Of a DNA stretch of 11,692 nt, positions 7,828 through 11,692 are shown one piece after another. Origin of the DNA: CAYNNP01 sp964398215 (GTDB taxonomy: Bacteria > Planctomycetota > Planctomycetia > Pirellulales > Pirellulaceae); the NCBI GenBank assembly GCA_964398215.1, contig CAYNNP010000215.1, forward strand, positions 1 through 11,692. Direction: 5' to 3'. Within the stretch, counting starts at the first letter, position 1. Each line of letters starts with the position of its first letter. The translations under genes were made by a program, and so were the position numbers. A model generated the notes under the pieces. The model was given only the letters and a program-made list of their open reading frames with translations. It was not told the origin of the DNA and searched no databases.

Positions 7828-7913
7828 CGGAAGCCGTGGGACTTGAACCCACAAACGACGCTTGGCCGCCAACTGCTTTCAACACAGTCTCCTCATCCAG
7901 CCGGATGACTTCC
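7828..7913 (-). tRNA. tRNA-Ser(TGA)
   Basis: This class II tRNA of 86 bases has acceptor GGAAGTC/GGCTTCC with a T6-G67 wobble, and discriminator G73, as in bacterial serine tRNAs. The anticodon arm ACTGT-GTTGAAA-GCAGT reads TGA (UCA codons). A long variable region forms a GGCG/CGTC stem, and the T arm GTGGG-TTCAAGT-CCCAC is canonical. Position 8 is A rather than the near-universal T, and the D stem has only 2-3 pairs. CCA is not encoded. Identity is well supported; function depends on tolerance of the odd D region. Confidence 0.82.
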
Positions 7914-7927
7914 GTATTGCGATGCTG

Positions 7928-7968
7928 ATGCTGAAAGTTCAAGTTCGGAGACTCGGGTCTTTCAGCAT
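7928..7968. other. Perfect 10-bp hairpin in the tRNA-Ser / tRNA-Glu spacer
   Basis: atgctgaaag at 7928-7937 and ctttcagcat at 7959-7968 are perfect inverted repeats enclosing a 21-base loop. They lie in the longest spacer of the array (67 bases). No T-run follows on the minus strand. It could be a processing signal in the array transcript, a collapsed tRNA-like remnant or a stabilising element. Confidence 0.5.
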
Positions 7969-7980
7969 TTTGGAAAAAAG

Positions 7981-8055
7981 TGACGTGAGCGGGAATCGAA
8001 CCCGCGTACTCCTGGGCGAAAACCAGGCGATTCTGCCAACAGAAACTACCACGCC
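7981..8055 (-). tRNA. tRNA-Glu(TTC)
   Basis: The acceptor GGCGTGG/TCACGTC pairs over 7 positions with two G-T wobbles and is followed by A73. T8 is present. The anticodon arm CCTGG-TTTTCGC-CCAGG reads TTC (GAA and GAG codons). The variable loop is AGTAC and the T arm GCGGG-TTCGATT-CCCGC is canonical. The D arm is weak (GTTT/GAAT with wobbles, loop containing GG), with C at position 14 where A is expected. CCA is not encoded. Confidence 0.85.
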
Positions 8056-8094
8056 ATGAATGACACTTTTCAAATTCAATCGTTGTATTCCAAG

Positions 8095-8166
8095 TACCGC
8101 ATAGGAGTATCGATCTCCTTCCTGCTGCCTGAGAAGCAGCCGACCTAGCCAGTAGTCCAATGCGGT
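8095..8166 (-). tRNA. tRNA-Glu(CTC)
   Basis: The acceptor ACCGCAT/ATGCGGT is a perfect 7 pairs, followed by A73; one more T-A pair could extend it. T8, A14 and the D-loop GG are present with D stem GACT/GGTC. The anticodon arm GCTGC-TTCTCAG-GCAGC reads CTC (GAG codons). The variable loop has 4 bases. The T arm AGGAG-ATCGATA-CTCCT has A at position 54, where T (ribothymidine) is nearly universal, so the usual T54-A58 pair cannot form. CCA is not encoded. Confidence 0.78.
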
Positions 8167-8181
8167 AAGTTGTGTTTGCAG

Positions 8182-8254
8182 CGATGGCAACGGGAGTCGA
8201 ACCCGCAACTTCTTGATAGACAATCAAGCTCCCTTCCCAGAGGGACTTGCCACC
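8182..8254 (-). tRNA. tRNA-Asp(GTC)
   Basis: This tRNA has a normal 73-base length. The acceptor GGTGGCA/TGCCATC is followed by G73, the usual aspartate discriminator. The D arm is TCCC-TCTGGGAA-GGGA, the anticodon arm CTTGA-TTGTCTA-TCAAG reads GTC, the variable loop is AAGTT and the T arm GCGGG-TTCGACT-CCCGT is canonical in its loop. Positions 8 and 14 are A and T, the reverse of the standard T8-A14 tertiary pair. CCA is not encoded. Confidence 0.87.
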
Positions 8255-8269
8255 GATGTATTTCAATAG

Positions 8270-8340
8270 TCGGGTATCAGTGAGTCGCACACTGTCCTTG
8301 CGTGGTCCCAAACCACACCGCTTACTCCAAGCTATACCCG
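8270..8340 (-). tRNA. tRNA-Pro(TGG), short D arm
   Basis: The acceptor CGGGTAT/ATACCCG is a perfect 7 pairs with the C1-G72 pair typical of bacterial proline tRNAs, followed by A73. The anticodon arm TGTGG-TTTGGGA-CCACG reads TGG. The D arm is GCTT-GGAGT-AAGC, with a loop of only 5 bases and a single linker base A. The T arm CAGTG-TGCGACT-CACTG pairs fully but has G at position 55 instead of T. The loss of a normal D loop and of T55 together suggests a missing D-loop/T-loop contact. CCA is not encoded. Confidence 0.78.
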
Positions 8341-8364
8341 AGTTGTTTTGTGTTTTTTCAAAAG

Positions 8365-8435
8365 AGCACCGAGCCGGAATTGAACCCGCATCTCCTCGTT
8401 ACGACGGAGGAATCTTACCGTTAGACGATCAGTGC
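8365..8435 (-). tRNA. tRNA-Thr(CGT)
   Basis: The acceptor GCACTGA/TCGGTGC can be extended by an outer A-T pair. T8, A14, the D-loop GG and A21 are present, with D stem GTCT/AGAT. The anticodon arm CCTCC-GTCGTAA-CGAGG reads CGT (ACG codons) with a C31/C39 mismatch. The variable loop has 4 bases. The T-loop TTCAATT is canonical, but its stem GCGGG/CCGGC has a G51/G63 mismatch. Position 73 reads T. CCA is not encoded. Confidence 0.8.
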
Positions 8436-8446
8436 TTTGTCAGTCA

Positions 8447-8519
8447 TAGGACCGGCGGGAATCGAACCCACATTGTTCGGTTTAAGAAACCGTTGCATTG
8501 CCTTGTCTGCCACAATCCT
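8447..8519 (-). tRNA. tRNA-Lys(CTT)
   Basis: This is the first and most canonical member of the array, at the standard 73 bases. The acceptor AGGATTG/CGGTCCT has two T-G wobbles, followed by A73. T8, A14, G18-G19 and A21 are present, with D stem GCA/TGC. The anticodon arm ACGGT-TTCTTAA-ACCGA reads CTT (AAG codons), with an A27/A43 mismatch. The variable loop is ACAAT and the T arm GTGGG-TTCGATT-CCCGC is canonical. CCA is not encoded. Confidence 0.85.
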
Positions 8520-8546
8520 GCTTTATCATCGATCCATGCTTGCACG

Positions 8547-8577
8547 AAAAAAGCCCGATGTCGGGATGACACCGGGC
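8547..8577 (-). terminator. Strong intrinsic terminator upstream of the tRNA array
   Basis: On the minus strand a 10-pair stem GCCCGGTGTC/GACATCGGGC (one G-T wobble) with a 5-base ATCCC loop is followed directly by six T residues. On the plus strand the wobble becomes an A/C mismatch and no T-run follows, so it is directed to the minus strand. It ends only 27 bases before the tRNA-Lys 5' end. It must therefore end a separate transcript from the right, or act as an attenuator in front of the array. Confidence 0.8.
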
Positions 8578-9133
8578 CAAGACGTTACTTTGACGTTTTG
8601 GATCTACAGGTGTCACGTGCGCGGCTTGGGTCGCGGATAATCCGATTCGAATGACGAGAACAAAGTGAATGAATCATCAAACGTGTCGAAATCGACCGTT
8701 GTTCGCTTGCTCGGTTCGGATGGATAGAAAACAGACATCGTATTTGACTGAACGTAATGTTTCGGTTTTAGGTAGATAACGCTGCCCACGCACTTTGTTG
8801 TCGCTGGACATCGTTGCTTTTCAAAAACAAGGACTCGATAGGCAGCCTGGGGTTCGCCAAAATCTCGCTGCGAAAAAAGTCCTTCGCAGATTTAGATGAA
8901 TACGCCGGCCGTATTATTTCACGAAAACCAAGAAATGCGAAAACGAGCATGCGCTAGGTAACGCTGCTGACCCGTTCCAATGGAGTGGGACAACTGAATT
9001 CTGGGACGGCTGTGTTGTTGCTTTCGCGAAATCAAAGCGGAAAGCAGGTGGTCATCTCGCGTACTCCTATGCGGTGTTCTCCGTGGAGCACCGCATTATT
9101 TCGAGCGATCAATTTGATTCAGGCAAAATTGGC
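8578..9133. other. Gene-free stretch, possible small RNA region
   Basis: No convincing protein gene lies in these roughly 555 bases. Visible structure includes a hairpin ccaagacgt/acgttttgg at 8577-8585 and 8593-8601, adjoining the terminator, and a dyad cggat-t-atccg near 8634-8644. There is also a perfect 7-pair hairpin ctgcgaa/ttcgcag at 8868-8874 and 8883-8889. A plus-strand -35-like TTGACT at 8744-8749 lacks a clear -10. Because a strong minus-strand terminator closes the left side, a small untranslated RNA on the minus strand ending near 8547 is a reasonable but unproven reading. Confidence 0.4.
9071..9094 (+). promoter_or_regulatory. Hairpin upstream of the SHD1 protein gene
   Basis: gcggtg at 9071-9076 pairs with caccgc at 9089-9094. 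Inside it ctcc pairs with ggag across a 2-base bulge. It is followed on the plus strand by attattt. It lies about 40 bases before the chosen ATG of the SHD1 gene, so it may be part of the 5' untranslated region or a weak terminator of an upstream transcript. Confidence 0.35.
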
Positions 9134-9847
9134 ATGACGATGCATCATCGAAGCGGCAAAGTTGTCGGCGTTCTGGTCGCGATTCTTCTTTTTCTTCTGA
9201 TACCAGTTTGGGCTGCCGGGCATTGGGTTTCTGCAAAGTACCCAACTGTTGCAAAAGCAGGTGAAAACGCATCGGAGCTTTCAGATGGTGGGCTCGCGGA
9301 AGAGTCAGGCGATGCGGAAGACGGCGAGCTCCAAAACGCATCTGAACTGAGCGACGCGAGCGGTGGGAGTGTGGCTACAGCTGACGATGGTGAGTTGAAA
9401 TTGATCCAAGCAGAAGTCGAGTCTTTGAAGGCTGCGAACTTGCAGCTCGCACAGGACGTTCGCAATGCGAAAACATTTCAGTCCGAGGCCGAGTCTCACG
9501 CCACCAAGATGGACACCGAATACAAAAAACTCTCTGCCGACCATCAAGCACTTCGCGCTGAAATGCAAACGTTGAGTGCAGAGCTTGATGCTGCAAAAAA
9601 GACACCCATTCCCGTCGTCACGCCAACGGTCGAGCCAGCGAGCAACAAGCTTGCGCGAACGCGAGTATGGAACTCTACCGAAGGCAAGACGGTGACCGCG
9701 GAATTTGTTGGTTTGGAGGGTGACAAGGTGTTGCTTTCTACAGCTGGCAAAATCTACCGCGTCCCGATGACATTATTGATCAGGGCCGATCAGGACGTTG
9801 TTCGTCAACTTAGTAAACAATCCGAAAATCCCTCACGCACGAATTAA
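9134..9847 (+). CDS. Membrane-anchored coiled-coil protein with SHD1-like domain
   Basis: The frame opens at a GTG at 9074. I chose the ATG at 9134 because the 20 extra residues are not membrane-like and overlap the upstream hairpin; this gives 237 residues. A basic start MTMHHRSGK precedes one hydrophobic segment (about 10-28), a signal anchor that probably places the rest outside the cytoplasm. An acidic linker (about 44-87) repeats NASELSD and DGEL twice. A coiled coil follows (about 88-156), then a Pro-rich joint (158-168). The C-terminus RTRVWNSTEGKTVTAEF...GKIYRVPMTLL (about 176-215) fits the SLA1 homology domain 1 (SHD1) pattern. It is followed 17 bases later by the TM-repeat gene, so probably one operon. 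The role is unknown; SHD1 suggests peptide or protein binding. Confidence 0.75.
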   Translation: MTMHHRSGKVVGVLVAILLFLLIPVWAAGHWVSAKYPTVAKAGENASELSDGGLAEESGDAEDGELQNASELSDASGGSVATADDGELKLIQAEVESLKAANLQLAQDVRNAKTFQSEAESHATKMDTEYKKLSADHQALRAEMQTLSAELDAAKKTPIPVVTPTVEPASNKLARTRVWNSTEGKTVTAEFVGLEGDKVLLSTAGKIYRVPMTLLIRADQDVVRQLSKQSENPSRTN

Positions 9848-9864
9848 CTTCGATAGGACCGGTC

Positions 9865-11490
9865 ATGAATGAAATAATCCAAGGCATCTCTCAGCAAGTT
9901 GGGCAGTACTTGCCTAACATCGCGTCTGCGATCGGCGTCCTGATCATTGGGTGGATCGTCGCTCATATCATCGCGCGCATCGTCAGGCTGGCGCTCAGCA
10001 AGACAGGAGTCGATGACAAGCTTAGTAAGGTATTGGGCGCGAAGCAGGAAACCGACCTTTCTCGCGTGATTGGCAAGATCGTTTTCTATCTTGTGATGCT
10101 GTTTGTTTTCGTCACGTTTTTCAACGTGCTGGACTTGCCGATCGTATCAGAACCGATGTCCAATTTCTTGGACAAGATATTCACGTTTGCGCCTCAAGCG
10201 ATTAGCGCGATCGTTCTAGGCGTGGTCGCGTGGGCGCTGGCGACGGTTGGCCGAATCGCATCGCGCACAGCTCTGGAGGCGGTTGATATCGATGGCCGTC
10301 TTGCGTCGCTTGGCAACGACGCTTCTGCCGTTGTCGACACTGCTACTGCGGCTACCGACCGAGCATTGAATTCGGGCTCGGAAGTCGTCGAAGAAATTGC
10401 GATGGACTTGGATGACGGGGAGATCGATCTGACTGAGGGCGATGATTTTTCGTCCACTCCAGCCAACTTGGTCCAAAGTGAAGCGACCGGCGATGAAGTC
10501 AAGCTTTCACAGACTTTACCGGAAGCTCTGTACTGGGTGATTCTGTTCCTGTTTTTGCCCGCGATCTTGGGTGCCCTGAAGGTGCCCGGTTTGTTGGAGC
10601 CGATTCAGGCAATGTTTGAGAAAGCGTTTGCCTACATGCCAAATCTGATCGGCGCTGCCATCATTCTGGTGGTCGGTTTCTTGGTGGCCAAGATCGTTCG
10701 CCAAGTAGTTTCCAATTTGGCGTCATCCTTCGGTGTCGATCGATTGGGCAGCAAACTGGGTTTGATGAGCCAAGAGGGCGGTACGAAACTCTCGGGTATC
10801 ATTGGCGTGATCGCGTACGCGACCGTGCTGCTGCCGATTCTTGTGGCGGCGTTGGATACTTTGGATATCGCAGCGATCACTACTCCGGCGGGTGCTGTTT
10901 TGGATCGGATTACCGCTGCGATTCCTGGCCTGATTGGCGGTGGCGTTGTTCTGGCGATCTCGTTCTTTGTAGCCAAGTTGGTTTCTGGCGTCGTGGTCGA
11001 ACTATTGTCAGGCGTCGGTTTTGACAAAGTACCGACCAAGCTTGGCATCACCAAGGAAATGAAGACTCCACCGTCCAGTCTTGCCGGCAAGGCGCTAATG
11101 GTGTTGGTCATGTTGTTGGCGACGATGCAAGCGCTGCCCATGATGGGGCTAAGCAGCTTTGCTGGGCAATTGGAGCAGTTCTTTGAGTTTGGTGTTCAAG
11201 TTCTGTTGGGGTTAGTGATCATTGGCCTTGGTTTTTATCTGGCAAACCTTGCTGCATCGTTCGTCAAGCAAACCGGTGTCGGGGGCGCCGACAAACTGGC
11301 TTTGGTTGCACGAATTGCAATCGTCATCTTGGCCAGTGGCATGGGACTAGAACGCATGGGACTTTCGACGTCGATCGTCAATGTTGCGTTTGGCAGTTTG
11401 TTGGGAGGATTGGGTCTAGCCGCTGCCATCGCCTTTGGCTGGGGTGGGCGCGATGCAGCGAAACGATTACTAGATCGCTACGTCGGGTAA
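9865..11490 (+). CDS. Conserved TM-helix repeat protein, mechanosensitive-channel-like
   Basis: This 541-residue integral membrane protein has about five copies of a unit in which an amphipathic LPN- or APQ-type start leads into a Gly-rich TM helix and a basic end. The units are at about 15-45 (YLPNIASAIGVLIIGWIVA), 108-135, 257-285 (YMPNLIGAAIILVVGFLVA), 352-382 (AIPGLIGGGVVLAISFFVA) and 438-468. Further hydrophobic segments lie near 70-90, 220-240, 310-332, 407-428 and 480-500. The C-terminus SLLGGLGLAAAIAFGWGGRD (511-530) resembles the Gly/Ala-rich pore helix of MscS relatives. This fits the conserved TM helix family of CmpX-like proteins, linked to osmotic or envelope stress. An acidic soluble insert occupies about 150-215. 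AGGA at 9855-9858 is a plausible ribosome binding site. No MscS beta domain follows, so channel activity is inference. Confidence 0.85.
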   Translation: MNEIIQGISQQVGQYLPNIASAIGVLIIGWIVAHIIARIVRLALSKTGVDDKLSKVLGAKQETDLSRVIGKIVFYLVMLFVFVTFFNVLDLPIVSEPMSNFLDKIFTFAPQAISAIVLGVVAWALATVGRIASRTALEAVDIDGRLASLGNDASAVVDTATAATDRALNSGSEVVEEIAMDLDDGEIDLTEGDDFSSTPANLVQSEATGDEVKLSQTLPEALYWVILFLFLPAILGALKVPGLLEPIQAMFEKAFAYMPNLIGAAIILVVGFLVAKIVRQVVSNLASSFGVDRLGSKLGLMSQEGGTKLSGIIGVIAYATVLLPILVAALDTLDIAAITTPAGAVLDRITAAIPGLIGGGVVLAISFFVAKLVSGVVVELLSGVGFDKVPTKLGITKEMKTPPSSLAGKALMVLVMLLATMQALPMMGLSSFAGQLEQFFEFGVQVLLGLVIIGLGFYLANLAASFVKQTGVGGADKLALVARIAIVILASGMGLERMGLSTSIVNVAFGSLLGGLGLAAAIAFGWGGRDAAKRLLDRYVG

Positions 11491-11528
11491 GGCGATAGCC
11501 CCGGTTTCGTCCTTGTCTTTACCCACAA
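11491..11528 (+). repeat. Right copy of the two-part intergenic repeat, compact
   Basis: Directly after the stop codon, ggcgatagccccggttt (11491-11507) and ccttgtctttacccacaa (11511-11528) are separated by only 3 bases. Both are reverse complements of blocks at 168-183 (one base shorter) and 36-53 (exact). The repeat is followed by the hairpin at 11534-11559. The position just behind a gene end fits a dispersed 3'-flank element. Confidence 0.65.
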
Positions 11529-11533
11529 TTTTG

Positions 11534-11559
11534 ACCGCAACGTTTTCGATTTTTGCGGT
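11534..11559 (+). other. Hairpin behind the right repeat
   Basis: accgcaa (11534-11540) pairs perfectly with ttgcggt (11553-11559) around a 12-base loop. The left repeat copy also has a short dyad, ccca/tggg, with an A/T-rich loop at about 7-28. The hairpin may therefore belong to the repeat unit. Confidence 0.45.
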
Positions 11560-11567
11560 GTGAAACT

Positions 11568-11582
11568 AAGTCCGAAGGACTT
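11568..11582 (+). other. Small hairpin aagtcc-gaa-ggactt
   Basis: A perfect 6-pair stem with a 3-base loop lies between the repeat and the main terminator. No T-run follows. Confidence 0.4.
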
Positions 11583-11593
11583 CAACAACAAAG

Positions 11594-11622
11594 CCCCGGG
11601 TCGCGCAGCGCACCCGGGGTTT
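11594..11622 (+). terminator. Strong terminator-like hairpin after the TM-repeat gene
   Basis: ccccgggt (11594-11601) pairs perfectly with acccgggg (11612-11619), with an inner gcg/cgc extension and a tight loop. The stem is followed by ttt on the plus strand and by cttt on the minus strand. The T-tracts are short, so it is called from stem strength and from its position about 100 bases after the operon end. It could serve genes on either side. Confidence 0.6.
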
Positions 11623-11675
11623 GGTGGTGGATTATCGATGAACGCCGAAGGTGTTCGACAAACGGCGCTGCTGTG

Positions 11676-11692
11676 AAACCCTTGCAGGGTTT
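11676..11692 (+). other. Hairpin at the right window edge
   Basis: aaaccc (11676-11681) pairs with gggttt (11687-11692) around a 5-base loop. The window ends inside the T-run, so a terminator or small dyad element may continue beyond it. Confidence 0.4.

Noticed and set aside
7823..8654. Long open frames on both strands over the tRNA array (for example plus 8247-8654)
   Set aside because: They run across tRNA genes, mostly antisense, and read out typical tRNA-antisense strings such as RAGIEPA and GGNRTH. These are well-known spurious translations of the T-arm region.
8720..8779. 19-codon plus-strand frame beginning MDRKQTSYL
   Set aside because: It is too short, with no ribosome binding site or similarity. 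It is expected by chance.
8768..8957. Small overlapping frames in the gene-free stretch (minus 8768-8950, and plus 8772-8957 without an ATG)
   Set aside because: The minus frame shows no recognisable motif. The plus frame contains a fairly protein-like stretch near its end but has no ATG and no ribosome binding site. It could be a gene remnant, but support is too weak to list.
8769..8970. Near-direct repeat taggta..aacgctgc (about 8769-8785 and 8955-8967) as possible attachment sites
   Set aside because: The exact shared core is only about 9 bases, and no integrase or tRNA end lies at either copy. Chance is likely.
9074..9133. GTG start for the SHD1 protein at 9074
   Set aside because: It lies inside a hairpin and adds a polar stretch in front of the signal anchor. 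The ATG at 9134 gives a normal basic start plus hydrophobic segment.

Overview
The window looks like chromosomal DNA from a planctomycete, most likely a Rhodopirellula-like member of the Pirellulaceae. This is inferred from moderate GC, tryptophan and Kdo genes scattered outside their usual clusters, starts mostly without clear Shine-Dalgarno sequences, a monomeric NADP isocitrate dehydrogenase, an SHD1-domain protein (a domain frequent in planctomycetes) and a large family-less lipoprotein. No transposase, integrase, CRISPR array or rRNA was seen.

Left part (1-7685). After a gene-free 302 bases come trpD (minus strand) and, divergently, a nucleoside hydrolase. Then follow the monomeric isocitrate dehydrogenase, kdsA (first committed step of Kdo synthesis, implying an LPS-type envelope) and a 593-residue predicted lipoprotein 47 bases behind kdsA. 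The lipoprotein seems to contain a transglutaminase-like fold without its catalytic triad and a TPR-like C-terminus.

Middle part (7711-8577). The minus strand carries a compact tRNA array, read 5'->3' as Lys(CTT), Thr(CGT), Pro(TGG), Asp(GTC), Glu(CTC), Glu(TTC), Ser(TGA), and last a tRNA-like element whose best anticodon reading is Tyr(GTA) but which has no normal D arm. None encodes CCA. Several break near-universal tRNA positions (8, 14, 54, 55), and the two with the most reduced D arms both carry G55. A strong intrinsic terminator sits just upstream of the first tRNA, ending an unidentified minus-strand transcript from a 555-base gene-free stretch. The array is the most unusual part of the window.

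Right part (9134-11692). A membrane-anchored coiled-coil protein with a C-terminal SHD1-like domain is followed 17 bases later by a 541-residue protein with about five copies of the conserved TM helix found in mechanosensitive-channel relatives. The pair probably forms an envelope operon. It ends in a terminator region.

The two ends of the window carry inverted copies of a two-part intergenic repeat: an exact 18-base core plus a 16/17-base block. The parts are 3 bases apart in the right copy and 114 apart in the left copy, suggesting a dispersed repeat family.
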